Positions 45,408 through 55,150 are shown, counted from the first letter of the stretch. The stretch is DNA of 64,000 nt from Allobosea sp. CRIB-10 (GCF_900112185.1 NZ_FOKP01000005.1:219295-283294); one strand, 5' to 3'. Numbers and translations: made by a program. The notes: a model not told the origin generated them from the letters alone.

Positions 45408-47318
45408 ATGTCATCGCCTGCCACGCCGGCTCCGGCGCCCCTCGCGCGTTCGGCCGTGCTCCAGCCCGGCTCCGGCTTCATCGCTACCTTCCAGGCACTC
45501 TGGCCTTATCTCTGGCCGCCGGAGCGGGCCGATCTGCGCCAGCGCGTGATCGCCGCCTTCGTGTTGCTGGTGATCGGGCGCCTCGTGCTGATGGGTGTGC
45601 CCTTCACCTTCAAATGGGCGACGGACGCGCTCGCCAACAACCCGACGACGCTGTCGAGCTGGCTGCCCTGGCTCGTCGGCGCGCCGCTGGCGCTGACGGT
45701 GATCTACGGTTTTGCCCGCGTCGGATCGGCCGCCTTCGTGCAATTGCGCGACGCGATCTTCGCGCCCGTCTTCATGCACGCGGTCCGCACGCTGGCGCTG
45801 CAGACCTTCGGCCACCTCCATCACCTCTCGCTGCGCTTCCACTTGGAGCGCAAGACTGGTGGCTTGACCCGCGTGCTCGAGCGCGGCCGCAACGGCATCG
45901 AGGAGATGGTCCGTCTCGGCCTCAACCAGCTCGTGCCAGTGATCATCGAGGTCGCCCTGATCATCGCCGTGCTGCTCTGGCTGTTCGACTGGCGCTATGT
46001 CGTGGTGCTGGTGACGATGGTGGTCGGCTACATGGCCTACACCATCAAGGCCACCGAATGGCGCATCGCCATCCGCGCCCAGATGAACGAATCCGACACC
46101 GACGCCAACGCCAAGGCGATCGACTCGCTGCTGAATTACGAGACGGTGAAGTATTTCGGCGCCGAGGCGCGCGAGACCGCCCGCTACGACCTCTCGATGG
46201 CGCGCTATGAGCGCAACTCGATCAAGGCCTACACCTCGCTCGCCTGGCTGAATTTCGGCCAGGCCGCAATCTTTGCCATCGGCCTCACCATTTCGATGGT
46301 GATGTGCGTGCGCGGCTTCCAGGCCGGCACCAACACGGTCGGCGATTTCGTGCTGATCAACGCCATGCTGATCCAGCTCTATCTGCCGCTGAATTTCATG
46401 GGCACGGTCTATCGCGAGATCAAGCAGGCGACGCTCGACATCGAGCAGATGTTCTCGCTGATCGGCCGCGACCCGGAGATCCAGGACAAGCCGGGCGCGC
46501 CGCCGCTCGACGTCCGCGCCGGCACCGTCACCTTCGAGGACGTCCATTTCGCCTATGTACCGGAGCGGCCGATCCTGCGCGGCATCTCCTTCGAGGTTCC
46601 GGCCGGCAGGACGGTCGCGATCGTCGGTCCATCGGGCGCCGGCAAGTCGACGATCTCGCGCCTGCTCTTCCGCTTCTACGAACCCCAGCGAGGCCGCATC
46701 CTGATCGACGGCCAGGACATTGCCGAAGTCCAGCAGGTCTCGCTGCGCTCGGCGATCGGCATGGTCCCGCAAGACACGGTGCTGTTCAACGACACCATCG
46801 AGTACAATCTGCGCTATGGCCGCCCCGAGGCGACACAGGAAGAGATCGAGGACGCGGCGCGCCTCGCCCAGATCGACCGCTTCATCAAGTCGCTGCCGGA
46901 AGGCTACCAGACCTCGGTCGGCGAGCGTGGCCTCAAGCTCTCCGGCGGCGAGAAACAGCGCGTCGCCATCGCCCGCACCATCCTGAAGGGGCCGCCGGTG
47001 CTGGTGCTGGACGAGGCGACCTCTGCACTCGATTCCTTCACCGAGAAAGAGATCCAGGACGCGCTCGACCGGGTCAGCGAGGGACGCACCACTTTGGTGA
47101 TCGCCCACCGGCTCTCGACCGTGGTCAACGCCGACGAGATCATCGTCCTCGACAAGGGGCTGATCGTCGAGCGCGGCCATCACCGGGAACTGCTCGCGGC
47201 CGACGGCGTCTATGCCGCGCTCTGGAACCGCCAGCGCCAGGTCGACGAAGCCAAGGCGACGCTGCAGCGCGCCACTCAGGAAGAGGGCGAGAGCGTCAGG
47301 GTCAGCCTGACGCAGTGA
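45408..47318 (+). CDS. Atm1/HMT1-type ABC exporter
   Basis: A 636-residue half transporter: six membrane helices (about 40-340) then an ATPase domain. Walker A is GPSGAGKST near residue 406, the Q-loop is MVPQDTVLFNDTIEYNLRYGRP, the signature is LSGGEKQR near 511, and Walker B is VLVLDEATSALD with the H-loop VIAHRLST. The membrane part has the Atm1 wording (LHHLSLRFHLERKTGGLTRVLERGRNGIEE, ESDTDANAKAIDSLLNYETVKYFGAEARE). The bacterial orthologue exports glutathione conjugates of metals, and mitochondrial Atm1 descends from this family. Confidence 0.9.
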   Translation: MSSPATPAPAPLARSAVLQPGSGFIATFQALWPYLWPPERADLRQRVIAAFVLLVIGRLVLMGVPFTFKWATDALANNPTTLSSWLPWLVGAPLALTVIYGFARVGSAAFVQLRDAIFAPVFMHAVRTLALQTFGHLHHLSLRFHLERKTGGLTRVLERGRNGIEEMVRLGLNQLVPVIIEVALIIAVLLWLFDWRYVVVLVTMVVGYMAYTIKATEWRIAIRAQMNESDTDANAKAIDSLLNYETVKYFGAEARETARYDLSMARYERNSIKAYTSLAWLNFGQAAIFAIGLTISMVMCVRGFQAGTNTVGDFVLINAMLIQLYLPLNFMGTVYREIKQATLDIEQMFSLIGRDPEIQDKPGAPPLDVRAGTVTFEDVHFAYVPERPILRGISFEVPAGRTVAIVGPSGAGKSTISRLLFRFYEPQRGRILIDGQDIAEVQQVSLRSAIGMVPQDTVLFNDTIEYNLRYGRPEATQEEIEDAARLAQIDRFIKSLPEGYQTSVGERGLKLSGGEKQRVAIARTILKGPPVLVLDEATSALDSFTEKEIQDALDRVSEGRTTLVIAHRLSTVVNADEIIVLDKGLIVERGHHRELLAADGVYAALWNRQRQVDEAKATLQRATQEEGESVRVSLTQ

Positions 47319-47579
47319 GGACGCAAATCGTCGGACGTCTTCGTGCGCCGGGAAATTTTTCGCGGCGTCGTTGATTCCTGCCCAAAATCGCGCATATCGA
47401 ATGTACGACGCCAGCACAGGCCGGGGCGCCCCGGCCGAGGTGGCCTTCGGGTCGTCGTTTGCTTCTTTCTGGTTTGCGATCGCCCCGGCGTCGCAGCTTC
47501 TTTCTCCGTCCCATTCCGCAATCCAGGCGCACGCAGCGCCCGACATGACGAGGCGCGCGGCCCCAACCGGAGCCCGACC

Positions 47580-47660
47580 ATGATCATCGCCGGCTACGCC
47601 CTTCTGGCAATCGGCTACACGCTTCTGGCCTTCGCCGCCCTGACCGGCATCGGCCACTGA
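47580..47660 (+). CDS. 26-residue single-helix small protein (candidate)
   Basis: A 27-codon frame starting MIIAGYALLAIGYT and almost wholly hydrophobic, so a single membrane span. GGAG lies about 8 bases before the ATG. The ATG overlaps by four bases (ATGA) the stop of a preceding 60-codon frame, 47401-47583, that has no recognised features. A GC hairpin follows immediately. The rest of the 47319-47791 gap holds nothing else I can support. Confidence 0.35.
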   Translation: MIIAGYALLAIGYTLLAFAALTGIGH

Positions 47661-47668
47661 ACAAGACC

Positions 47669-47695
47669 CCGCCCCGGAGCAAAGCTCCGGGGCGG
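47669..47695 (+). terminator. GC hairpin, probable terminator
   Basis: A 12-bp stem, CCGCCCCGGAGC/GCTCCGGGGCGG, with loop AAA. It lies between the small frame and the AraC-type gene. No T-tract follows. Confidence 0.55.
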
Positions 47696-47791
47696 CGGCT
47701 TCGGAGGGAGCGCTGGCGGTTGTGGACGAACGATCAAGCGGGCCATCATTTGGGATGATAGTCACGGGTCTCTCAAGGGAGGAGCCGGGGC

Positions 47792-48640
47792 ATGTCGCTT
47801 GCCGACAAGGCGCTTTGGGTGATGGAGCGCAATTCGAGCCGGGAGCTGACGCTCGGCTCGATCGCGGCGGCCTGCAACGTCTCGCGCTCGCACCTCGCCA
47901 ACGCGTTCGGAACGGCGAGCGGCTGGCCAGTCATGGCTTATCTCCGGGCGCGCCGATTGAGCGAGGCTGCCAAGCGCCTGGCGGCCGGTGCCCCCGACAT
48001 CCTCTCTGTCGCGCTCGAATTCGGCTACGGCTCGCACGAGGCCTTTACGCGCGCCTTTCGCGACCAGTTCGGCGCCACGCCGGAGGAAGTCCGCAATAGC
48101 GGCAGCACCGAGCGGATCGAGCTCGTCGCGCCGTTGCGATTGACGAATGGCTGCGCTCGAACGCCGATCCCGACCGTGCGGGAGCTGCGCCGGCTGCGTC
48201 TCGTCGGCCTGTCGGCACCATGCTCGTACGATTCGGCAATCGGGATACCGGCGCAATGGCAGGCGTTCATGTGCGACCACTACGCCGACATCGCCGACAA
48301 GGCACCGGGCATACCGATCGGCGTCTGCCGTGCGCCGGATGAGGACGGCTGCTTCGAGTATATGTGCGCTGCCGAGGTCAGTTCGTCTGCCGTGCAGCGA
48401 AAGCCGCTCGCCGCCTTGGAGATCGAACCGGGGAACTATGCGGTCTTCGAGCATCGCGACCACATCTCGACGATCTTCGATACCTACACGGCGATCTGGA
48501 ACGAGGCATTGCCCGCCGCCGGGCTCAACGCGGCGAACGCTCCCGTGCTCGAATTCCACAATGACGACTTCGACCCGGGCACCGGGCTCGGCGGCCTGAC
48601 GATCTGGATTCCCCTGGAGCGCGAGGGACGTGGGAGATGA
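47792..48640 (+). CDS. AraC family regulator with GyrI-like effector domain
   Basis: A 282-residue transcription factor. The DNA-binding domain is at the N-terminus (residues 3-100): LTLGSIAAACNVSRSHLANAFGTASG, then DILSVALEFGYGSHEAFTRAFRDQFGATPEEVR, both helix-turn-helix units. The rest fits a GyrI/SOUL-type small-molecule-binding domain with ELRRLRLVGLSAPCSY and PGNYAVFEHRDHISTIFDTYTAIWNEALP. This order resembles Rob. The stop overlaps the methyltransferase start by four bases. Confidence 0.86.
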   Translation: MSLADKALWVMERNSSRELTLGSIAAACNVSRSHLANAFGTASGWPVMAYLRARRLSEAAKRLAAGAPDILSVALEFGYGSHEAFTRAFRDQFGATPEEVRNSGSTERIELVAPLRLTNGCARTPIPTVRELRRLRLVGLSAPCSYDSAIGIPAQWQAFMCDHYADIADKAPGIPIGVCRAPDEDGCFEYMCAAEVSSSAVQRKPLAALEIEPGNYAVFEHRDHISTIFDTYTAIWNEALPAAGLNAANAPVLEFHNDDFDPGTGLGGLTIWIPLEREGRGR

Positions 48641-49290
48641 GTGTACCGGAAACACCCAAGGATGGCGGAGAAGCGAGCCGCTCGGCCTCCAACACCTCGA
48701 CCCTCGCCGGTTACGAGGGCTGTGCCGACGAGTATGCGGAAACGACCGCGCCCAAGCCGGAGGCGGATGACCAGCCGGCGCTGGTCGAGCTGCTGAAGGC
48801 ACTCGAGCCCGGAAGCCGCCTGCTCGAGATCGGCTCCGGCCCGGGCTGGGACGCCGATTGGCTCGAGGAAAGAGGGCTCGTCATCAGGCGTACCGACGGC
48901 GCGGACTCCTTCGTGCAGTTCCAGGTGTCGCGTGGCCGCCAAGCCGAACGCCTCGATGTGATCGGCGACCCGCTCGGCGGTCCCTATGACGGCGTCGTCG
49001 CGCTGCACGTGCTCCAGCATGTCGAGCGCGAAATCCTGCCTTCCGTCTTCGCCAGAATCGCAGAGGCGATCCGCGACGGCGGCGTCTTCCTGCTCGCGCT
49101 CCGGGAAGGGCAGGGCGAGAGCGCCGAGATCGGCTCGAAGGGCAACGAGTACTACGTCGCCCTCTGGCCGCGCGCTGAAATCATCGCCGTTTTGGCGGCA
49201 CTCGACCTCGGCCTGCTCTGGTCGAACTCCTTCGAAGGGCGTGAAGGCCGCTGGCTGACCGCCTTGTTCAGAAAGGGCCTGCCCGCATGA
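48637..49290 (+). CDS. Class I SAM-dependent methyltransferase
   Basis: A 217-residue methyltransferase. Motif I is LLEIGSGPGWDADWLEERGL, with the acidic position replaced by TDGADSF after the second strand. PYDGVVALHVLQHVEREILPSVFARIAEAIRDGGVFLLALREGQG carries the later motifs. The substrate is unknown. It overlaps its neighbours by four bases on both sides, so it is translated as part of the AraC-methyltransferase-exporter operon. Confidence 0.84.
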   Translation: MSVPETPKDGGEASRSASNTSTLAGYEGCADEYAETTAPKPEADDQPALVELLKALEPGSRLLEIGSGPGWDADWLEERGLVIRRTDGADSFVQFQVSRGRQAERLDVIGDPLGGPYDGVVALHVLQHVEREILPSVFARIAEAIRDGGVFLLALREGQGESAEIGSKGNEYYVALWPRAEIIAVLAALDLGLLWSNSFEGREGRWLTALFRKGLPA

Positions 49291-50174
49291 GCCGGAAAGC
49301 CTTGCTGCTCTTCCTCGCCCTCGGCGTGATCTGGGGCGTGCCTTATCTGCTGATCCGGATCGCCGTCGCCGACTACCACCCGGTCATCGTGGCGTTCGGG
49401 CGTGCGGCGATCGGTGCCCTGGTGCTGTTGCCCTTCGCGATACGTGGCGGCGGCATCATGGCCGGCTTCCGCAAGCCGGGCTGGCTGATCCTGTTCACGC
49501 TGGCCGAGATCAGCGGGCCCTGGTTCCTGATCGGCTTCGCCGAGACGCGGGTCACGAGCTCGCTCGCCGGCCTGATCATCGCGCTGACGCCGATCCTCGC
49601 GGCGATCCTGGGTGTCGTGCTCTCGCAGGAGCGGCTTGGCACAGGCCGGCTCATCGGTCTCGGCCTCGGTTTGGCCGGTGTCGTCGCTCTGCTCGGCTTC
49701 GACGAGCAGCCGACCGAGCTCCTGCCAGTGCTGGCCCTGGGCGCGAGTGCATTCGGTTATGCGCTGGGGCCGATCATCGTGGCACGCAGGCTCGCCGATG
49801 CCGACGATGGCGCGGTGGTCGTCGCCTCGCTCATCGTCGCATCCGTCATCTATCTGCCCTTCGTCCCCGCATATTGGCCGGCGCGTTTCCCGTTGGATGC
49901 ATCGCTCGCAGTGATCGCTCTCGCCGTCGTCTGCACGGCCCTGGCCTTCCAGCTGCTGTTCGCGCTCATTGCCGAAGTCGGCGCGTCGCGGGCGACGGTG
50001 ATCGCCTATCTCAATCCGGCCGTGGCGGTGCTGCTGGGAGTGAGCATACTCGGTGAGCCGTTCTCCTTCGCGCTGCTGCTGGGTTTCGCGCTGATCGTCG
50101 CCGGTTCCTATTTCTCCACGGCGCGAAAGCCTCTCGACGGCGAGCCCGCCGAGACTCGGGCGGCGGCGGAATGA
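49287..50174 (+). CDS. DMT family transporter, EamA domain
   Basis: A 295-residue membrane protein with ten hydrophobic helices in two EamA repeats (WGVPYLLIRIAVADYHPVIVAFGRAAIGAL at residues 12-42, and GYALGPIIVARRLADADDGAVVVASLIVASVIYLPF at the second repeat). Such proteins export amino acids, drugs or metabolites. The operon with an effector-binding AraC regulator and a methyltransferase suggests a drug or metabolite response; this is inference. Confidence 0.86.
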   Translation: MSRKALLLFLALGVIWGVPYLLIRIAVADYHPVIVAFGRAAIGALVLLPFAIRGGGIMAGFRKPGWLILFTLAEISGPWFLIGFAETRVTSSLAGLIIALTPILAAILGVVLSQERLGTGRLIGLGLGLAGVVALLGFDEQPTELLPVLALGASAFGYALGPIIVARRLADADDGAVVVASLIVASVIYLPFVPAYWPARFPLDASLAVIALAVVCTALAFQLLFALIAEVGASRATVIAYLNPAVAVLLGVSILGEPFSFALLLGFALIVAGSYFSTARKPLDGEPAETRAAAE

Positions 50175-50283
50175 TCCATCTGAGAATCCTTCCAGAATAG
50201 CCCTCGCCAGCCTGCTCCAAGGTTGGCAGTATCGCATCCGCAGCGACCGCGGGGTTGCTGCGGCCGAAGCGGGGGGCTTCATC

Positions 50284-50787
50284 ATGTTCGTGCTCGATCC
50301 GACCACTTTGGTCGGCTTCCATACCTGGCTCAGCATCATCGCGATCGTCGCCGGCATCCCGATGACGGCGGCGCTCTTGAAGGGCCATCTCAGCCAACGC
50401 TGGAACGGCGTTTATCTCTCGACTTCGGCCGCGACCGACATCACCGGCTACGTCTTCCCGTTCAGCGGCGTGCTGCCGTCGCATATCGTCGGGGCGATCT
50501 CGCTCCTCTTGCTGGCGATCGCCGCGGTCGCCCTCTACGGCAAGGGCTTGCAGGGAGCCTGGCGCCGGACCTACGCGATCACGGCGGTGCTCTCCTTCCA
50601 TCTCTTGATCTTCGTGCTGGTCGCGCAGCTATTCCTCAAGGTGACCGTGCTGCACGACATGGCGCCGACGCAGAGCGAACCGCCTTTCGCCATCGCCCAG
50701 GGCATCGTGCTCGCCATCTTCCTGGCGCTGACGGTGCTGGCGGCAAGGCGCTTCGGCAATGGGGTGAATTTCGCCCGGCCGGCATAA
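50284..50787 (+). CDS. Conserved hypothetical membrane protein
   Basis: A 167-residue protein with four membrane helices (about 12-33, 63-86, 98-121, 133-155). A GGGGGG purine site precedes the ATG. It begins 109 bases after the transporter gene, so it may be a separate transcript. Its stop codon lies at the edge of the A-run that forms the terminator of the opposite-strand gene. No family is recognised. Confidence 0.7.
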   Translation: MFVLDPTTLVGFHTWLSIIAIVAGIPMTAALLKGHLSQRWNGVYLSTSAATDITGYVFPFSGVLPSHIVGAISLLLLAIAAVALYGKGLQGAWRRTYAITAVLSFHLLIFVLVAQLFLKVTVLHDMAPTQSEPPFAIAQGIVLAIFLALTVLAARRFGNGVNFARPA

Positions 50788-50811
50788 AAAAGGGCGGCCT
50801 GGAGGCCGCCC
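50786..50811 (-). terminator. Rho-independent terminator of the PepSY-like gene
   Basis: An 8-bp stem GGGCGGCC/GGCCGCCC with a 4-base loop; read on the minus strand it is followed by six T (the AAAAAA at 50786-50791). Confidence 0.8.
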
Positions 50812-50844
50812 AAGTTCTCACCATGCCGGTCTTCCGACGCAGCC

Positions 50845-51237
50845 TCAGTCGCGGTCGACGTCGACGATTTCGCCGCGCCAGTTGATCTCGACGCGAAGGT
50901 CGTCGCCCCGCCTGTCGGTGCCGTCGATCACCCAGACATTGCCGCTCCAGCGGGCCTGGTCGATATCGGCGACGCCGTTGCGCCGGGCGATCCTGATCGC
51001 CTCGCGCTGCGAGATCATGTCGTAGCGGGCCCCGTCATAGCTGCCCCGGTCAGCGCCGCGGCGATAGTCATCGGGCTTGTAGGTGCCACCCCGATAGGGC
51101 GCATTGTCGTAGCTGGTCGGGCCCCGCTCATATTTCGGAATGCTGTTCTCCGGCCGCAGGTCGACGCCCTGCGCCATAGCCGCGAGCGACGACACCGCGA
51201 GCGCGCCTGCCACCAGTCCGATCTTCAGAGGTCTCAT
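50845..51237 (-). CDS. PepSY-like exported protein
   Basis: A 130-residue exported protein. A signal peptide of about 22 residues ends at AMAQG; then a Tyr/Arg/Asp-rich linker precedes ISQREAIRIARRNGVADIDQARWSGNVWVIDGTDRRGDDLRVEINWRGEIVDVDRD, which fits the PepSY fold. Domains of this kind inhibit proteases or sense small molecules. ATG 51237 has GGAGG 6 bases ahead, unlike the ATG two codons earlier, which abuts it. Confidence 0.72.
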   Translation of the reverse strand: MRPLKIGLVAGALAVSSLAAMAQGVDLRPENSIPKYERGPTSYDNAPYRGGTYKPDDYRRGADRGSYDGARYDMISQREAIRIARRNGVADIDQARWSGNVWVIDGTDRRGDDLRVEINWRGEIVDVDRD

Positions 51238-51348
51238 CCTCATCCTCCGGGTTGATGATGTATCCTGTTGTTTTAACCGCTGCGGCGAGGATGCGTTCCA
51301 AAGGCTTTCGTGACCATTTTGCGGCAAATCTTTAAACTACCCAATGGT

Positions 51349-52350
51349 CTAGCCGTGTCCGCCGATGACCGGCAGGATCTCGCCGGTGATGTAGCTGGAG
51401 CACTGCGGCGAGGCGAGGAAGACATAGGCCGGCGCAATCTCCTCAGGCTGCGCCGGCCGCTTCATCGGCACTTTCGAACCGAACTCCGCCACCGCCTCGG
51501 CCGGCCGGTCCGACGGGTTGAGCGGTGTCCAGACCGGCCCGGGCGCAACGGCGTTGACCCTGATCCCGCGCGGCAGAAGATGCGCCGCCAGCGAGCGGGT
51601 GAAGGCGTGGATGCCGCCCTTGGTCGTGGCGTAGTCGATCAGTTCCTTGCTGCCATCCAGGCCGACCACCGAGCCGGTGTTGACGATCGCGCTGCCCTTG
51701 CCGAGATGCGGCAGCGCCGCCTGCGTCAGATGGAAATAGCCGTGCAGATTGGTGCGGATCGTCGTGTCGAAATGCTCCTCGCTCAGATCCTCGAAGCGTG
51801 GCGCGTGCACCTGGAAGGCGGCGTTGTTGACGAGGATGTCGAGGCTGTCGAGCGCTTTCACCGTCTTCGCGACGGCGTTCCGGCAGAAGGATGAATCGCG
51901 GATATCTCCGGAAATGGCGATTCCCTTGCGGCCTTCCGTCTCGATCGCCGCCAACGTGTCGTGCGCATCAGCGTCCTCGCCGAGATGCAGGATCGCGACG
52001 TCGGCGCCTTCGCGCGCAAACAGGACAGCGACAGCCCGGCCGATACCCGAATCGCCACCGCTGATCAGCGCGACCTTGCCTTCGAGCTTGCCAGAGCCCT
52101 TGTAGAAGGGCGCGTCGTACATCGGCGCCGGGTCGAGCGCTGCCTCCAAGCCGGGTTTGGCCTGATGCTGAGGCTTGAATGGCGGCACTGGATAGGGCCG
52201 CGCACCGGCCTGCACCGCGCCATCCTTCTTCTTCACGGGGCGGGCATCGGCGCGGGCGATCTCCTTCTGAATGCGCCGCTGCTGCTTTGCTGCCGCCTTC
52301 ACCGCTTTGGGCGTCTTCTCGTCCTTCCGCTTCACTGCGGCCTTGGCCAT
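51349..52350 (-). CDS. SDR oxidoreductase with Lys-rich N-terminal extension
   Basis: A 333-residue short-chain dehydrogenase. The NAD(P)-binding motif is ALISGGDSGIGRAVAVLFAREGA (residues ~92-114), NNAAFQ follows the fourth strand, and the catalytic residues are Ser in GSVVGLDGSKELI with Tyr/Lys in DYATTKGG. The first 70 residues are a basic, Ala/Lys-rich extension with no signal features, common in the YghA-type branch linked to general stress. It diverges from the FAD dehydrogenase gene. Confidence 0.86.
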   Translation of the reverse strand: MAKAAVKRKDEKTPKAVKAAAKQQRRIQKEIARADARPVKKKDGAVQAGARPYPVPPFKPQHQAKPGLEAALDPAPMYDAPFYKGSGKLEGKVALISGGDSGIGRAVAVLFAREGADVAILHLGEDADAHDTLAAIETEGRKGIAISGDIRDSSFCRNAVAKTVKALDSLDILVNNAAFQVHAPRFEDLSEEHFDTTIRTNLHGYFHLTQAALPHLGKGSAIVNTGSVVGLDGSKELIDYATTKGGIHAFTRSLAAHLLPRGIRVNAVAPGPVWTPLNPSDRPAEAVAEFGSKVPMKRPAQPEEIAPAYVFLASPQCSSYITGEILPVIGGHG

Positions 52351-52493
52351 CGTCGCCTCCTTGCGCGCGTCTTTCGTTCTTTCGGCAACGTGTCGTTCCC
52401 GCGCCGGTTCCGCCGCCGGTCGGTGATGCCCTTGCGGTCCGCCGATTTCTCGGCAAGCTCAACCGCAACGGGAAGTCGGTTGCGGGGAGGAGC

Positions 52494-54149
52494 ATGGCGC
52501 TCGAAGGGGATGTGGTCGTCGTCGGTGCGGGCCTTGCCGGCCTCGTCGCCGCCTCCGAGCTGGCCGATGCCGGCCGGAAGGTGATCGTCGTCGAGCAGGA
52601 GCCGCGCGTCAGCCTCGGCGGCCAGGCGCACTGGTCGTTCGGCGGGCTCTTCCTGATCGATTCGCCCGAGCAGCGCCGCCTGCGCATCAGGGATTCGCTC
52701 GCTCTGGCGCGGCAGGACTGGTTCGGCGCGGCCGGCTTCGACCGCGAGGAGGATCATTGGCCCAAGGCATGGGCCGAGGCCTATCTCGATTTCGCCGCCG
52801 GCGAGAAGCGCAGCTGGCTGCATCAACAGGGCATGCGGTGGTTCCCGGTCGTCGGCTGGGCCGAGCGCGGCGGCTATCTCGCCACCGGCCATGGCAACTC
52901 CGTGCCGCGCTTCCACGTTACCTGGGGCACCGGCCCTGGCGTGCTCGAACCTTTCCTGCGCCGGGTCGCGGAGGCCGAGGCGAAAGGGCTGATCGACCTG
53001 CGTTTCCGCCACCGCGTCACCGGCCTGACGCGCAGCGGCGGCGCGATCGACGGCATCGAGGGCGAGGTTCTGGAAGACAGTCCGGTCGAACGCGGGCAGG
53101 CGAGCTCGCGCACCGTGACCGGCAGCTTCGCGATCAAGGCGCAGGCCGTGATCGTAGCCTCCGGCGGCATCGGCGGCAATCACGAGCTCGTCCGCCGCAA
53201 CTGGCCGCAGCGCCTCGGTGAGCCGCCGAAGCGCATGCTCTCCGGCGTGCCGGCCCATGTCGACGGCAGGATGCTCGCCGTGGCGGAGGCCGCCGGCGGC
53301 CGGCTGATCAATGGCGACCGGATGTGGCACTATGTCGAGGGCATCGCCAACTGGGCCCCGATCTGGCCGGCGCATGCGATCCGCATCCTGCCCGGCCCGT
53401 CCTCGCTCTGGTTCGACGCGCGCGGCAACCGCCTGCCGGTGCCGCTCTTTCCCGGCTTCGACACGCTCGGCACGCTCGAATATCTGCGCAGGACCGGCTT
53501 CGACCATTCCTGGTTCGTGACCAGCCGCAGCATCGTCGCCAAGGAGTTCGCGCTCTCCGGCTCCGAGCAGAACCCCGACCTTACCGGCAAGAGCTGGCGC
53601 CAGGTGATCCAGCGCGCCCGGGCCGGCATGCCGGCTCCGGTCCAGGCCTTTCTCGACAAGGGTGAGGACTTCATCGTCGAGACCGATTTTTCGCGGCTGG
53701 TCGCCCGGATGAACGCGCTCGGCGGCGCCGGACTGATCGAGGAGGCGCATCTGCGGGCGCAGATCGAGGCGCGCGACCGCGACGCCGACAACCCCTATGG
53801 CAAGGACCTGCAGGTGACGGCGCTGCGCGGCGCCCGCGCCTATCTCGGCGACCGGCTGATCCGCACGGCAAAACCGCATCGCATTCTCGACCCGGCCCAT
53901 GGCCCGCTCGTCGCGGTCCGCCTCAACATCCTGACGCGCAAATCTCTGGGCGGGCTGATGACCGACCTGTCGGCGCGCGTATTGGGCGCGGATGGCGAGC
54001 CCGTGCCCGGGCTCTACGCGGTCGGCGAAGCCGCCGGCTTCGGTGGCGGCGGGCTGCACGGCTATCGTGCGCTGGAAGGCACCTTCCTCGGTGGCTGCCT
54101 GTTTTCGGGACGCGTGGCGGGGAGGGCGGCGGCGCAGGCGGTGGGCTAG
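52494..54149 (+). CDS. FAD-binding dehydrogenase (KstD/fumarate-reductase-like)
   Basis: A 551-residue flavoprotein. It begins VVVVGAGLAGLVAASELADAGRKVIVVEQEPRVSLGGQAHWSFGGLFLID, the FAD-binding motif with its distinctive GGQ-W-GG follow-on, and ends GLYAVGEAAGFGGGGLHGYRALEGTFLGGCLFSGRVAGRAA, the second FAD-contact motif. Active-site Arg/His positions are as in the PRK12834-type group. Substrate is not known; this group is near 3-ketosteroid dehydrogenases. A strong GGGGAGG precedes the ATG. Confidence 0.87.
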   Translation: MALEGDVVVVGAGLAGLVAASELADAGRKVIVVEQEPRVSLGGQAHWSFGGLFLIDSPEQRRLRIRDSLALARQDWFGAAGFDREEDHWPKAWAEAYLDFAAGEKRSWLHQQGMRWFPVVGWAERGGYLATGHGNSVPRFHVTWGTGPGVLEPFLRRVAEAEAKGLIDLRFRHRVTGLTRSGGAIDGIEGEVLEDSPVERGQASSRTVTGSFAIKAQAVIVASGGIGGNHELVRRNWPQRLGEPPKRMLSGVPAHVDGRMLAVAEAAGGRLINGDRMWHYVEGIANWAPIWPAHAIRILPGPSSLWFDARGNRLPVPLFPGFDTLGTLEYLRRTGFDHSWFVTSRSIVAKEFALSGSEQNPDLTGKSWRQVIQRARAGMPAPVQAFLDKGEDFIVETDFSRLVARMNALGGAGLIEEAHLRAQIEARDRDADNPYGKDLQVTALRGARAYLGDRLIRTAKPHRILDPAHGPLVAVRLNILTRKSLGGLMTDLSARVLGADGEPVPGLYAVGEAAGFGGGGLHGYRALEGTFLGGCLFSGRVAGRAAAQAVG

Positions 54150-54296
54150 GGATTGATTGTCGCGCCATCCTCGCGCCTCTTTCGCAAAAGCCCGCAAAAG
54201 CCTAAACAGCTACGCCGTCTTGCGGCCTCAACCCCGCCGCGAAGGCGCTGCCAGATGCGCGCGCCGCGCCAACAAGAGCAACAGGACTTTACGCCC

Positions 54297-54995
54297 ATGT
54301 CTCTCGTCGACTCCGTCCGCCGGACGATCGTGCCGATCCACAAGGAAGGCTATGTCTTCATCGCCGTCGGCGTGGTGGCGACGCTGGTCCTCGGCCAGCT
54401 CTGGGGGCCCTTCGGCTGGATCGGAACGCTGATCACGCTATGGATCTGCTATTTCTTCCGAGATCCCGTCCGCATCGTGCCGCAGCGCGAGGGGCTGGTG
54501 ATCTCGCCGGCCGACGGCCGCATCAGCCAGATCGCCACCGCCGTGCCGCCGCCGGAGCTGGAACTGCCGGCCGAGCCGATGACGCGCATCTCGGTGTTCA
54601 TGAACGTCTTCGACTGCCATGTGAACCGCAGCCCCGTCGCCGGCCGCCTGCTCAAGATGGCCTATACGCCCGGCCTCTTCCTCAATGCCGAGCTCGACAA
54701 GGCGAGCGAGGACAATGAGCGCAATGCGCTGGCGATCGAGACGCCGGCCGGCACCATCGCCGTCGTCCAGATCGCCGGGCTTATCGCCCGCCGCATCGTG
54801 CCCTTCGTCAAGGAGGGCGATCCGCTCGGCCAGGGCGAGCGCTTCGGGCTGATCCGCTTCGGCTCGCGCGTCGACGTCTACCTGCCGCAGGGCGTCGTCC
54901 CGCTGGTCGGCGAGGGCCAGACCGCGATCGCCGGCGAGACCGTGCTGGCGGATTTCTCAGGCAATGACACGGGCCGGGTGTTCCGGGGGATTTGA
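54297..54995 (+). CDS. psd: Phosphatidylserine decarboxylase (short form)
   Basis: A 232-residue integral membrane enzyme that makes phosphatidylethanolamine. A membrane segment is at about 18-52. [11 protein letters not shown] and [19 protein letters not shown] are conserved. The self-cleavage site is FGS at 188-190 in [14 protein letters not shown]; Ser190 becomes the pyruvoyl cofactor. The size fits the short archaeal/alphaproteobacterial form. It is followed, after a repeat, by pssA, the gene of the preceding pathway step. Confidence 0.92.
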   Translation: MSLVDSVRRTIVPIHKEGYVFIAVGVVATLVLGQLWGPFGWIGTLITLWICYFFRDPVRIVPQREGLVISPADGRISQIATAVPPPELELPAEPMTRISVFMNVFDCHVNRSPVAGRLLKMAYTPGLFLNAELDKASEDNERNALAIETPAGTIAVVQIAGLIARRIVPFVKEGDPLGQGERFGLIRFGSRVDVYLPQGVVPLVGEGQTAIAGETVLADFSGNDTGRVFRGI

Positions 54996-55005
54996 TCCAA
55001 AGCCG

Positions 55006-55110
55006 TCATTCTCGGGCGGCGCGCAGCGCGGACCCGTGAATCTTGTGACAAGACGGCAATGCCTCCTGGTTCTGAGATGCTCGGGTCAAGCCCGAGCATG
55101 CCCGGGACCC
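55006..55110. repeat. REP-like repeat between psd and pssA
   Basis: CATTCTCGGGCGGCGCGCAG with GACCCGTGAATC, then GATGCTCGGGTCAAGCCCGAGCATG, a perfect-stem hairpin almost identical to that at 33524-33640. It splits what would otherwise be a contiguous psd-pssA pair. Confidence 0.72.
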
Positions 55111-55150
55111 CGCCTAGCCTCCCACCTGAAAACCGCGTATTCCGGCTGAT

